From Oryzias latipes (lineage: Eukaryota; Chordata; Actinopteri; Beloniformes; Adrianichthyidae): a stretch of DNA of 64,000 bases. The DNA lies in NCBI RefSeq assembly GCF_002234675.1, contig NC_019876.2:13576829-13640828 (forward strand), written 5' to 3'. Shown in pieces: positions 11,596 through 22,870 of this stretch. Numbering within the stretch: position 1 is the stretch's first letter; each line of letters begins with the position of its first letter. Made by a program: the position numbers and the translations under genes. The notes beneath the pieces were generated by a model, which was given only the letters and a program-made list of their open reading frames with translations, was not told the DNA's origin and made no database searches.

Positions 11596-11945
11596 GGGCG
11601 GCAGTGGCCCATGCGGGTGAGCAGGTCGGCCAATGATCAAAGGGTCGGTGGCTCGATCCCTGCTCCCCCCAGTCAACTGTTGTTGTGTCCTTGTCAAGAC
11701 ACCAAACCATTCCTGCCTCCACCGTTGCTCCACGGGTGTGTGAATGTGTATGAATGATCTCGGTGATGGTCAGAGGGGTCGAAGGCGCAATCTGGCAGCC
11801 ACGCCTCTGTCAGTCTGCCTCAGGGCAGCTGTGGCTACATCAGTAATTCACCAAACATGAATGAGGAGTGAATGATTGATGGACACATTGTAAGCGCCTT
11901 GAGTGTCTAGAAAATCCAATCCATTCTTATTATAAAACAGCATTA
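11596..11945 (+). repeat. tRNA-derived SINE, near full length
   Basis: The head resembles a tRNA: GGTGGGCGGCAGTGGCCCATG region with B-box-like GGCTCGATCCC at 11,650-11,660. The body has GTCCTTGTCAAGACACC, GGGTGTGTGAATGTGTATG and a tail GTAAGCGCCTTGAGTGTCTAG. It is a dispersed SINE, not a functional tRNA gene: it cannot be folded into a full cloverleaf with a CCA-proximal acceptor pair that I can see. Confidence 0.6.
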
Positions 11946-12224
11946 TTGGATTGAAATTGTGATTGCAACCCAGAAAAAAGCTGCTATACTACTAACTTTT
12001 CAATTCTACATTGTTTCTTTTATCATAGAAAGAAAGAGCAGGGGCTTTTGCCTTTTCTTGTTAGTGAATTATGATGCCTGAAAATTAACATTTAGAAATT
12101 TTAAAGTGTCAATATTCAAATCTTATGCTGTCTGTTGTGTGAAATTATGTGGTTTGTTCATTTTCTGAGGCAGTTTCAACATTGAAGTGAATGAGCACAG
12201 GAGAACTCCTAAATGTCTGCGTAC

Positions 12225-12872
12225 ATTTTGTGCATTTTTTTTACATGTATGTAATTTCGGTCTTTCGTGATACATGCATGACATCCGTAATTCAAGAGTG
12301 TTGCTTGCATTCGTCAATGTGTGCAGATGTCCATCAAGCGTTTCAGCCCACAAGTCTTTATGTGAATTCGGTTTTGAGTTGCTCAAAATTTTTGGTTGGT
12401 TGAGAATTACACAGTTAATGCGTATTTTACATAGTTAATACATAATTATTACAGAAATCTTATGCAATTGTGTGTGATTATTGCAAGATGCAAATTTGTG
12501 GCTTTCCACGGCCGTTCCACGTGTGTCTAACAGACTTTTTACGCATGTACCACTGGTTTATAACTTTTACATCACGCATACGGCACACATATCACCTTCA
12601 AATTAAGTAATTGATGCACGAATCACTAATGAATTGCATGTAAACAGCGCAATAATCACGCACCGTTCATGTTCTACTTTGCTTTACATGCTCTTTGCGT
12701 GGTTTATTTGTTCTTCTTCCGTGGTTTTAGGGTGGTTCATTCATAATACATTTGTGAAAATTTCATGTAAAGACCGCAACTTTTCTCACTTTTTCCCACG
12801 CATGTTCAAGTATGACCAATTTTCATCAGTGCAATATGCGCAAAATGTAGCAGTGGCTGTGTGCCATGGGCT
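12225..12872 (-). mobile_element. Nonautonomous DNA element family C, copy 2
   Basis: It matches family C elsewhere (CACGGCCGTTCCACGTG, CATGTACCACTGG, GAATTGCATGTAAACAG) and ends with GTGGCTGTGTGCCATGG. It lies about 10 bases downstream of the stop codon of the sulfotransferase gene, so the gene's 3'UTR probably runs inside this element. Confidence 0.6.
12703..12708 (-). terminator. Candidate poly(A) signal for chst12-like gene A
   Basis: AATAAA on the minus strand (TTTATT on plus) about 175 bases after the stop codon, inside the family C element. Other candidates are possible. Confidence 0.35.
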
Positions 12873-12882
12873 TGACATCAGC

Positions 12883-15800
12883 TCAGTCATCCAGCAGTTC
12901 AGTTGGCCTTCTGTAGCCAAATAGTTGAAAGTCTTTTTCATAGATTTTGTACAGCTTCCTCCTGTCTTCTATTGGTACCCCTTGAAACCATTCCATAACA
13001 GAATTACCAGAAGTCATGTTTTCATATGATGGAGGAAACTTAATGGCGTCTTCTAGCTTTAACATCTTCAGCAGCTGCCGAGCATCTTCTTGAAGACTCT
13101 CTTGATGGCCAACAAAGTCATATCTGAGAAGAAAGAAAGAAAGAAAAAATGCTGTTTTATTGCAAATTGTTATTTCATGAGTTTGATACAAAAGTGAATG
13201 CCATAGTTGTTACTTTTGATAAATATGTCCTTACTCAACAAGGCAGGGGTGGCACAGGCGATGCATCTGCCTCCAGTGAGGCTCAAACGGTGCATATTTC
13301 TCTGTTCGCGGGTCAACTATGTACTGAACAAAGTTATGGAACGAAGGTTTGAGATACGTTCTTTTTGTCCCATTATATTTAACAGGTACATTCTTCTGGT
13401 TTTTATAGCGTTGCAAAATGACTCTAACGTAGCCTTCATAAAAGTACTGATCATAATTCAGCATCTTGTCCCTGTAAGCGGAGATGAGGCGCACAAATGG
13501 ATCACGGACAAACAGAAACTTGGTGTAGTGCTTTAGTTTTGCCTGTAAAAGAAATAAATACAAATCACACCTCTATTTGAAACTTTCAGGGCATTCCTAT
13601 TGTTGCTGCACAAACTGACCTTTCTTTCTGGCATTGAATAGTGCTTCAGGAGTCGGAATCTATCAAATTTGTGGACCATGTTACTTTTAAAGGACATGGG
13701 GTCAGGATATGGTTCATTCTGTTTTAAAGCAATCAAAGTCCTTTTCCAGTTGGTACATGCCACCTGCAAAAAATATGTTTATGCTAAAGTGTTAATGCTA
13801 GTGTTTCAAATACTGACACGAAGAGATGTTTTCCATTTTCATTGTTTCAATTTGATAGTTTCGCATGCCAATTACTGAAAACCATGTTTAGCATGTTTTT
13901 ACCTTCCACACAGTTTAAATATACTTAAAAAATGATGGCAAAAGCTATGTTTTCCTCAGAAACTGTTCAAAAACACAGGTTTTGAAAATTAGCCTGTTTA
14001 TCTTAGAATTCCGAACTTGTTAGCATGTCACTAGCATGTTCATTAGCATTTTTTCTAGCTTTAGTGTTACAGTTCTGCCTTCAGATGCAAACACTTTTGC
14101 AATATAAATAATTTAACATATAATTTTGGACCTTTTATTCTGAAAATGTCATGACATTATAAGGAGGACCAAGTTGGGAGACGTTAGCAAACACAGAGTT
14201 AAGAAATTATGTTTAGTTTAGTTTTGTGCGCTGTTACCGTAACATTTGATATTTTTTTCTTATGCTCCGTCTTCTTTAAGTGTGAGGGTCTGTTTGCAGC
14301 CGTACTACAGTCAATTGGTTTGGAGGTTTAGCGGCAGCTTTTGACTACCGAAACTTTTTAACTGTTCACGCAATTAACGTAACGCTAACAAGTTCTGAAG
14401 CAGAGAAAAGCAGCTTTTCGCCGATACACACCACTTTACAGTAGTGAATGCTTACACAATCATGGCAAACCAATTGGTTCTATAGCGGAGACAAGTGGCT
14501 TTACGCTTCGTGCAAAGCCAAAATGGAAAGCCGCTTTTCCCAGAGTCAGAATTAGTTGATAAGTGTTTTCATTGCAGTTTTTTCAAAATAGGTCAATTTT
14601 AATACAGCTTCGAAAACCACCTCCTCCAAGTTTTTTTCGAGAAATTGACATGCTTCCATTAAGCCAATTTATTATTGCAAATCCAATTTGCGCAATTTCA
14701 TAGTCAATGGAAGCGCCTCTATTGATAAACAATCGTAGAGTCACAGTATATATATCTATCAAAAATCAACATGCTGCCGAGGTTGACTCCACCAAGCAGC
14801 AAAAGGTGGTGCCTCAGAGATCGAGTTATCTTAGGTAGGGAAATGAGCTGCAAAAATGACTTCCACAACAAGACTTCCTTAAAAAAATTTGTTCTTTAGT
14901 GTGCCAAAGGTCATATATGATCATACAAATGAACGTGTTTACACTGAAAGACTTGAGAAAATCACAATGTAGACTTTCGTCTCAGTGACAAGCTTACCCA
15001 TAATTTAAACGGATATTCGATTATCAATTGACAATTCAGTTTGCCATTTTACATCCTTATTTGAATTTTATACTTGCAGCTTGAAATTCCATTTATTTGA
15101 AATGGATAATTTACTATTTACACACACACACATTATACTGTATATATATAAAATGTATTAACTTTATTTTAAAGCAACTCAAAAATTTTAATTTGCAATG
15201 GTGTTTTGGCATCAAAATCCAAAAGAAACCAAAAATTAGTGCCCCCTCTGGTTTAAGACACTTTCATTATTTGGCCATCAGGTTTTTATGCCCCAAAATT
15301 AATGTCCATCATTAATAAACATTTACTTTTGCGATTTGGATATTTTCTGTACAACTCAAACCTCCAAACTTCTATCCTGCATAAATGACATACATTTTAG
15401 CCCGGTTGTTTTAAAAAAAAAAAAAAAAGGAACAGGTAAGTAAGAACTGATGATGTGTCACCTTAGGAATGTAACAGTAAATGATGCCGTGTTGGTCGTC
15501 CACAATCAAGTTATTCAAGTCAATATTATTCAAGTTAAACAAACTTTGGTTGACGCCAGCACAGTGTTTCCTCAGAAGATCCTTTCTTAGTCTTTGTTGT
15601 TCTAAATATTTCGGTGCTGTAAACACAAAAACTAAACTTATTAACTTTGCAAAATCATTCATTCCCTTGTACTAAATTTAGTTTTAGCTCTGAAGTCAAA
15701 TGATGAGGAATATCTGACATGCAAACAGAAGCAAAATAGTCAAGTTAAAGAAAAAAAAACTACAGAGCAATTAAAGCTTTCACTGGCTGGGCTTAATTTC

Positions 15801-15956
15801 ATACATTAAATTACACAATACAACAAAATTACACACAAAAGAAAGATTCATACTTATATTTTGCAGATAAAAATCCCATCCATAAATTGTCAAAGTGAGA
15901 AAAACCATGGGTCCCAACAGCACAAAGACAATCATCAATTCTTTGTTTAACCCCAT
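12883..15956 (-). CDS. Carbohydrate sulfotransferase 12-like (gene A, intact)
   Basis: Predicted 316-aa type II Golgi membrane enzyme of the Sulfotransfer_2 (HNK-1ST/CHST8-14) family, which transfers sulfate from PAPS to sugars; closest by eye to CHST12, a chondroitin 4-O-sulfotransferase. Coding exons: 15,854-15,956, 15,462-15,616, 13,620-13,763, 13,235-13,542, 12,883-13,123; phases agree and total 951 nt. A membrane anchor lies at residues ~8-26. The 5'-phosphosulfate site is PKVACTNWKR (~85-94) and the 3'-phosphate site is FVRDPFVRLISAYRDK (~145-160). The C-terminal WF...LYKIYEKDFQLFGY is typical of CHST12. The stem is short (CHST12 is about 400 aa). A 5'UTR exon may end at 16,112 (donor GTAAGTAAT), with acceptor just upstream of the start. 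The exact CHST subtype and substrate are inference. Confidence 0.9.
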
Positions 15957-16111
15957 ATTGTTTGCAATACACTTCTGATGATCAAAAAAAGAAGAAAAAA
16001 AACCACAATTAGAAGTAAAAGCAAAACAAGTCAAAGTTAAATTTCCCCTAAAAAATTTACATTTTTTCCATGTGCCATTGCGTTACTTTTAAAAACTGAA
16101 ATATTACTTAC

Positions 16112-16250
16112 CTAGTTGAGAATCTATGGAGAAATTTAAAAAAAAGACAAAAAAGTACACGTCTGTTTGTCAAAACAAAAGAAAAAAATCTTCGTCTGAC
16201 ATAAGAGGCAAAAATGCCACGAAAGGCAATCACTTGTCTTCATTTAACTC
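16112..16250 (-). other. Possible 5'UTR exon / promoter region of gene A
   Basis: A good donor (AG followed by GTAAGTAAT, minus strand) ends a putative exon at 16,112. The matching acceptor TGATCATCAG sits ~20 bases before the start codon. The paralogue has a similarly placed donor near 26,582. The exon start was not determined. Confidence 0.4.
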
Positions 16251-16689
16251 TCCTCAGCAGAGAGACACTGAGGAAAGCAGCATAGGGAGGGAATTATTTT
16301 GAGCTGACATACAGGAAGTAGAAGCATGTCAGGTAATTTTATGTAGCTGTAGGTGTGACTCCTTAAATCCAGTTTTGCTGAATTATTCTTGATTATAAAT
16401 TGTTGAGCCATTTCAGCTTCACTGGTGAAGAATTTCAATCTAAAAGGTGACATTTATGGACTATTTTCATGAATGATGACAAACCCGCCATCCTATTGCT
16501 CAAAGCATACAATGTTACCTCGTTTCAACTGAGCTGCATGGTCTTGTCCAGTCCAGTGTAAAATTGGCCCGTTAAGGTGGACTGAACCATACAATTTTCC
16601 GGCCCAGATTGGTTGGAAAATGGGACATACTTGTATACCACCTTGGTACTTTCCTCTAGGGACAAAAGTGCTTAAAAGTCACAGTCCCG
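16251..16689. other. Non-coding sequence upstream of gene A
   Basis: No ORF with gene character, and no clear TATA box or repeat termini. Confidence 0.4.
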
Positions 16690-16862
16690 GTCCCACGTCT
16701 GCTGCCAAACACTGGCGCCAACCTACTGTATAACCACCAGAGGCATTGTGAGGTTCAGCGTTTTGCCCAAAGACACTTAAACACATGGGCGGTCAAGGCC
16801 GTAATCGAACCTGCAATCTTCCGATCATAGGTCGACCACCTTACCGCTAACCCAAATTGACC
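16690..16862 (-). repeat. tRNA-derived SINE head and body
   Basis: On the minus strand it has an A-box-like TAGCGGTAAGGTGG (16,836-16,849), a B-box GGTTCGATTAC (16,801-16,811), then CCCATGTG and a GGGCAAAACGCTGAACC body that matches the truncated copies elsewhere. This copy shows that the family is tRNA-derived. Confidence 0.65.
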
Positions 16863-17272
16863 ATTCAAAACCGAGCAGTTATCGGACTGCTCAGTAGAAA
16901 CAAGGCTTAGGTGGCACCAACCAACTCGGCCAGAGTTTATAATACTGTGAAAAGTAAACATTTTGGATCATGACCTATCTGGAATAAAGAGAGGGATTCA
17001 GTTGTGCACATGTTATGTAGATGCCAGGAAAAACTAGTGTCGTAATCAGTAGCGATAACGTTAACCAATGCAACAATATTTCAAAAAGACTACAAAAATA
17101 ATTTTTAAAAATTGGAAAATGTTGTGCAATATACTATGAAAAAAAGTAATTTCAATATCATTACTTTTAGGTTATTTGTTTGAGAAACTGTGTTGCCTTT
17201 CCAAAAGCTCTAAAAAAATACTAAGTCAGGGCTACCGTCAAAAGTTAGAACTTAGCATCACATGTTTTAAGT
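16863..17272. other. Non-coding, nothing recognised
   Basis: AT-rich; no gene or repeat boundary was identified. Confidence 0.4.
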
Positions 17273-18295
17273 TTAACCCTTGTGCTATCTTAGATGACCC
17301 CACCCTTACATTGATGTGTCATTCATACCATGATAAAGGTGGATAAAGGTGGAAAGATTTCATGTAATCCATGGACACCAGTGAAGATCACAAATCATTG
17401 AAGAAAAAAGGTCCAGAGCACTGTCTAGTGGGTCTCTAGATCAGTGTTTTTCAACCAGTGTGCCGCGGCACACTAGTGTGCCGTGGGAGATGGCCAAGTG
17501 TGCCGTGGGAAATTGCCCTCATTAACTGATCTAAAAACATTTCCCATCTCCAGGATTTTAGCTCTCTGTTCATCCAAACAGGCCCTGATAAAACACTGAG
17601 GAGTTAGGAATATAAAAGATCGTAAAATACCTTTTCTTTGCGTTTATTTTATTTTATTAAAGACATTTTGATAAGAATGACGTACCGCGATTCAGCTGCA
17701 CCTTCGGCTGTATTTTGGAAAAGTCCCGTGTTGGGGGGGTTAATCACATGTCATCGGTCTGACCAATCAGAAGTGCTTAAAGTCTTCACTTCCTTGTCCC
17801 GATTTAGCTCGTAAAGTCGCTCAGTTCCAACAGAAATACCAGCTAAAGCTCGTCTTTAGCCGTGGAACAAGTGAACAAAACAATGAAGCTCCGAAAACCG
17901 ACCTTCGGCCGTTTTATGCACTACATTTCCCATGATGCATTGGGTTGTGAGAGTGACAGCGCAAAAGGAGATCTGTTGTTAAACGTCTTGAAATTAACGA
18001 ACACACAAACTGTTTTTAAATCTTCTAACTTAACTTTTATTGCATCTTTTAGAAAAAAACAGCTGCAGTTTCCAGCTTTTTCTGTAACAATTATCTCAAA
18101 AATGTACGTGAGATTGTGCAGGGGCTGTAGATCAATACAGACTATGAGTTTCTCCTTTTTTTTTAATTTTTGGATGCTGGTGTGCCGCGGGATTTTTTTT
18201 AAGGTTAAAGTGTGCCGTGGCTCAGAAAAGGTTGAAAAACACTGGTCTAGATGACCCAACTCCCAATGTTAAAGTGCTTGGGATAGAACAAGGGT
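17273..18295 (+). mobile_element. TTAA-type MITE, copy 3 (interrupted)
   Basis: Starts TTAACCCTTGTGCTATC and ends GATAGAACAAGGGT. It is split at the same internal octamer as copy 2 by a different hAT-like element. Confidence 0.8.
17442..18244. mobile_element. hAT-like nonautonomous element inside MITE copy 3
   Basis: The termini CAGTGTTTTTCAACC and GGTTGAAAAACACTG are perfect inverted repeats. Flanks are CTCTAGAT (17,434-17,441) and GTCTAGAT (18,245-18,252), an 8-bp duplication with one change. The 803-bp interior carries repeated GTGTGCCG(C/T)GG blocks at both ends and no transposase. The terminus is the classical hAT-Charlie type and differs from the element in copy 2. Confidence 0.8.
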
Positions 18296-19194
18296 GAAAA
18301 AGCCACATTTTGAGATTTAAATTTGTGATGTTGCAGCGCAGTAAAAGATCAAATTACAACTAATAAACTAGCTTTTTGAAGTATTCCTAATTAAACAGAC
18401 TTCTTTTACTTTTAAGGTTGAAAAAAAAAATACATAGGGTATTTTTTTAAATCTCAAGCAATTAATAAACACAAAGCATACCACAAGAAGAAACCATCAG
18501 ATCCAAAGTGCTCAAATGTAACAGATAAAATAAATAACACTTTTCTGAGCAATCCAAAAAATATTTACCAGAAACTTCTTATTACCATAGAATACATGTT
18601 GACACCCCTTATTCCACAGTTTACCGTCCATAAATTTATATGAGCGAACACATCGTTGATCTATAGCCCTTATAATGGACAATAGCTTTGAGTTGTGGAC
18701 TTGTTTGTGTTAGGTTTGTACAAAACTACAAAGGCGCACATTGATGATGTCACAGCAGCATTCACACAGCAGTGCACAGACACCAAGACATGCACTGGAA
18801 GCAATGTAAGAAGCATTTTCAGCTGAGTTCAAATAAAACGTTAATGCAAGGAAACTGTTGGACATTTGTTTTTATGTCTGAAAATACTACAATAGCTATA
18901 GATTAAAAATGACATTAACGCGATTAAAAATAAAAATACTTCGCTATATTTTTTACCGCAACAATTTGACACCTCTCATTTTCCACACCATAAAGCACAC
19001 CAGATAAAGTTTTGTGATTCCACTACACAGAATGCCTATAGGGATGTAAACGAAGTCTTGTTTGTAAACTTTATTTTTATTTGTGTTTTCCTATTATTTG
19101 CAATAATCAGTCTTTGCACAGTTCAAGATGACACAAAGGTCAAACTTTATTCACAATAACTCAGCATTGTTCAGTTGTAACACAAAACCTCTTC
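18296..19194. other. Non-coding, nothing recognised
   Basis: AT-rich sequence between repeats; no gene seen. Confidence 0.4.
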
Positions 19195-19430
19195 GTGAGA
19201 GGGCCCTGGTTGGAACTCCACTTGGGTCTATTCTGTGAGTTCTCCTTGTGAATGCAGGGTTTTTCTACCTCCTACAGTCCAAAAACATGCTTCATGGTTT
19301 ACTTGGTGACAGCGGTGGATGTGAGTGAGTGTGTGAACCACCTTTGACGGAGTGGTAACCCATCCAGTGCATGGGATAGGCTCCAGCAACACCAAAGGCA
19401 TTAAGCAGGTTTGGAAAATTGATAGATGGC
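19195..19430 (+). repeat. Teleost SINE/LINE-tail type repeat
   Basis: Contains the familiar fish blocks GAGTTCTCCTTGTG, CCTCCTACAGTCCAAAAACA, GAGTGAGTGTGTGAA and CATGGGATAGGCTCCAGCA in the usual order. Diverged; no coding. Confidence 0.5.
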
Positions 19431-19509
19431 GTAATTCTCCATCTGCGTGACTCATGCAATCATTAACTTGTTTCTCTTTTCATATTATGAAGGAGATAAT
19501 TGTAGTTAG

Positions 19510-20125
19510 TTTGTTTGTTCTCTTCCTTGTCCAATCTAACCGGTTGGGCCACTGTAACTATGTTTGGTTCTACTGAATGTTTCCTGTTGGAGGGTGCCAT
19601 TTTGGTCCCAACCTCACTTTTTACACACTAAGTGGTCGTAATATTATAAAAGAACATGAAATGTTTTAACTTATTTTCTGCATTGGTGGCAGTTTTACTG
19701 AATTCGCTTAACTTTCTATATTATTTATTTCTGAATGGTTTTTATTCCTGCTGTTGTTGGACTTTTGGTTGTAAAGTGGTGCCTTATAGAAAAACACATT
19801 TATTCTAAAAAAAATAGTTTTGATTTCAAATTATTTTAGATTGAAGCCACAGAACCTATTACAGAAATACGTGACATGGCTGAGTGGCGTGTGACTTTTT
19901 CATTGATGTATTGAGCCGTTTTCATGCAAAACACACCCTTCTTGCATGCAACTGAACGGTGTTCTGCCCGCAGGGGGGGGGGCACGTGAGGGCTGTTGGC
20001 AAACACCCAGGTTTATTATCGTCAAACTAATCATGACCTTGTGTAACTGCATGCTTTTTAAATCAGTCACACTAGTCTGTTACCATGCTGTTCCACAGGA
20101 TTTCCAATAGAAACAAGTTTGTGAC
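19510..20125 (+). repeat. Dispersed repeat family D, copy 2
   Basis: Collinear with 4,430-4,917 (AACCGGTTGGG, ACATGGCTGAGTGGCGTG, CATGCTTTTTAAATCA). Ends at the LTR insertion. Confidence 0.5.
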
Positions 20126-20848
20126 TGTTACGCCGCCTTCTGTGTCTAGGGGCACCTAGGGGGGCATAACATAAAAAAGTAAAGTTTTGGCTAGTAAATC
20201 TAAATTAACACACACACCAAACAAATGTCTCCATAAAATATAACCAAATTTTTTTACAACTAAATAAACAACCAACAAGAACTAAAAGTGAAGCAAAAAG
20301 GCTTCAGGGTGAACCAAGGCCAAAATAACAAACAAAACCCCACCTAACTGAAACATGCAATCTTACCTGTAAATGAAAGAAAAGGGAAATCAATGACAAA
20401 CATTAACCTCCCAGAACTAACAAAAACAGGAGAAAACATGTACTAAAGAAAATGGCAGTTCACCCCTACAGCTTCACTTAACATAACTACAAACCATAAG
20501 ACTAAACAGAGTGGGCACAGACAAAACTACGAAGGACTACAAAACAAAGCGCAACACAAACTAAACAAGTGAAGACAAAACCAAAATGAAGAGGGCCAAG
20601 CTGCAGTGGAGACTTGTTGCTGCAAGGCTCCCTTCTCACAGACTGGAGGTCCAAGTGGTGGTTTTAAAGGCTGCCTCCATCAGCTTGTCCAATGGGAGGC
20701 CACACCCTTGCCAGCACACCTGAAAATAATCAGACATAAACAGACACACAAAGATGCACAAAAACACAGAAGTCCCATTCTGATACAAATCCAAATACAC
20801 AAAACACAGAACAAACAACAGAAAACAAATACGGCCACAGCTGTAACA
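20126..20848 (-). mobile_element. Solo LTR
   Basis: On the minus strand it begins TGTTACAGCTG and ends GGCGTAACA (TG...CA), and is flanked by the 5-bp target duplication GTGAC (plus strand, 20,121-20,125 and 20,849-20,853). Length 723 bp. A TTTAAAA box lies near 20,666 on the minus strand. There is no internal gag/pol sequence, so it is the product of LTR-LTR recombination. Superfamily undetermined. Confidence 0.75.
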
Positions 20849-20877
20849 GTGACTTATTAGTAAAAGGTTATTGCAAA

Positions 20878-20878
<1 letters not shown>

Positions 20879-20910
<32 letters not shown>

Positions 20911-21340
20911 GGCCTGCACAATATACCGCAAATTTATCGTTATCGCGAAATCAAGCTGTGCAATATGCATACCGCAAAAGACGGCAAAAATCGCAATAAA
21001 TGATCACCTTAAATGTGCTAAAACAAACTCATGGCAGCTTGAAATATTGAACAAATGAAATAAATCCCTTTATGCATTTAACCAATCAGAAGGACCCGTT
21101 TACGTTTTTGATCAATCAGATGAGCCCTTTTATGTTTGATGTTTGCCTCCTACGTCGACAAGGGTCATTTGGAGTATAATTTTTAAACTGTTGCAGTGAA
21201 ATGGAAATGATGTTTTTGTTTTTTTTGCTATTTGTTTATATACCGCAATTTATATCGTTATCGCAATATTATATACCAATATCGCATATCGCGAGTTTTC
21301 CTCATATCGTGCAGCCCTATATCTATCTATCTATCTATCT
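20879..21340 (+). repeat. TATC microsatellite, split by an insertion
   Basis: Eight TATC units occupy 20,879-20,910, and the array resumes at 21,320-21,340 after a 411-bp insertion. Confidence 0.8.
20909..21319. mobile_element. hAT-like MITE in the TATC array
   Basis: Termini TAGGCCTGCACAATAT and ATATCGTGCAGCCCTA are inverted repeats (two mismatches), with a candidate 8-bp duplication TATCTATC on both sides. The periodic target makes the exact boundary ambiguous. A second copy lies at 53,972-54,389 in an mfsd8 intron; shared blocks include ATTTATCGTTATCGCGA-type ends and CCAATCAGA. Confidence 0.65.
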
Positions 21341-21489
21341 GTGAAGGTTTGAACTTTGAGAGTTCGAACAAGAGAAAGAAAAAGTGTGAAAATGTTCATG
21401 TGGGTCTGAGAAAAGTGTAGTGATGAGTTTAACAGCCTTAAACATTTGTAAAACTACTTCAATGATTTCACCTATTGCTGGTTATTGAA

Positions 21490-22870
21490 ACCGTGGTACT
21501 GTGCCACAATACTTCCGAGATGCTTTAATTGTCACCATCTACATGAAAAAGGGCGAACGTGCAGAGTGCGGAAACCATCGGGGTATATCACTATTGGCCA
21601 TAGCTGGAAAAGTGCTTGCAAAGCTTGTCTTGAATAGATTAAAGACCATTGCTGAAGAAGTACTTCCTGAGTCTCAGTGTGGTTTTCGGGCTGGTTGATT
21701 CACTTCAGACATGATTTTCACTCTGAGACAGCTGCAAGAGAAGGCAGCAGAGCAGCACCAACCACTTTATATAGTCTTTGTAGATTTTACAAAGGGTTTC
21801 GATACAGTCAATCGTACAACTCTATGGAAGGTCCTTGAAACCTATGGTTGCCCAGACAAGCTTCTATACATTATTAGGCAATTTCATGATGGAATGAGGG
21901 CACAGGTTTCAGTTGGTAGTAAACCCAGTGACACCTTTCCAGTTAACCATGGCGTGAAGCAAGGCTGTGTACTGGCACCAACCCCCTTCTGTCTTTATCT
22001 TACAGCTGTACTGGATACTATGAAAGAAGGCCCAAACAAGGGTGTCTTCACAAGAACTGATGGTAAACTTTTAAACCTCGCGCGTCTTCGGGGCCACACT
22101 AAGACACAGGAGATATGTTGACTCGGCCCTTGTAGCTACAGATTGTAGATCGCTTTTCCTCTGCAGCTGAGATGTTTGGATTAAAGATAAATATCTCTAA
22201 GACCGAACTACTGTATCAGCCTCCCACATTATCCAACAAACACCCAGAGACGATTATGTTCCATGATGAATCAAACTCAGCTGATCTGGAAGTGGAACAG
22301 AGAATACGTTCGGCCACTAAGGCCTATGGTGCACTACAAAAGAGACTGTGGAGTTGCCATGACATCAGCACTAGTACCAAAGTGAAGGTATATGCAGCCG
22401 CAGTCATCCCCTGTTTGCTATACTCCATCGAGTATACCACTCTCTACCGCAGACACATCAAGGCTCTGACAAGATTTCGGCTTCGCCACCTTCGCTTCAT
22501 TCTCAACATGAAGTGGCATGTGGCAAGACCGTATCCCAGATGTTGAGGTTTTGAGACGTGCCAACACAGTTAGTGTTGATGCCCTAATCACATCGTCACA
22601 ACTTCGATAGGCAGGGCACGAATGTTGGATGCCCAACAATAGATTGCCCAAAGCAGTATTCTACTCATGGTGAGCCACGGTGGACAGAAACTACGTTATA
22701 AAGATGTGCTAAAGCGACACATGAAGAGACTGCACCTAGAATTTCTGTAGACAAAGATTACAAACAGAAACGAGGATAAGGGAAGCTCTCAAAGAATCCA
22801 ACATGCAATACAGACAGGTCCAACTCACTGCCAGCTATGCGGATCAACCTCATTCTCAAATCATCCAGGG
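21490..22870 (+). pseudogene. Non-LTR retrotransposon reverse transcriptase fragment
   Basis: Reverse transcriptase motifs on the plus strand: HRGISLLAIAGKVLAKLVLN (from 21,574), LPESQCGFRAG, then IVFVDFTKGFDTVN (catalytic palm motif A) and GVKQGCVLAP (motif B) to ~21,990. Defects: TGA at 21,696-21,698, then a deletion/frameshift at ~22,115 that removes the ADD catalytic box (sequence passes from GAGATATGTTG straight to ACTCGGCCCTTGTAGC). Later frames (22,172-22,546) carry the thumb region with RIRSATKAYGALQKRLW. No endonuclease domain or 3' tail is present. A dead LINE fragment; clade not assigned. Confidence 0.75.

Noticed and set aside
11596-11700. tRNA gene suggested by A/B-box-like sequence
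   Set aside because: The sequence continues into a SINE body shared with other copies, and no complete cloverleaf is evident.
17862-18259. ORFs of 112-130 aa on both strands
   Set aside because: They lie inside a nonautonomous hAT-like element and resemble no protein I know.
20879-21340. CRISPR-like array from regular TATC repeats
   Set aside because: Short tandem repeat with no spacers, in a vertebrate genome.
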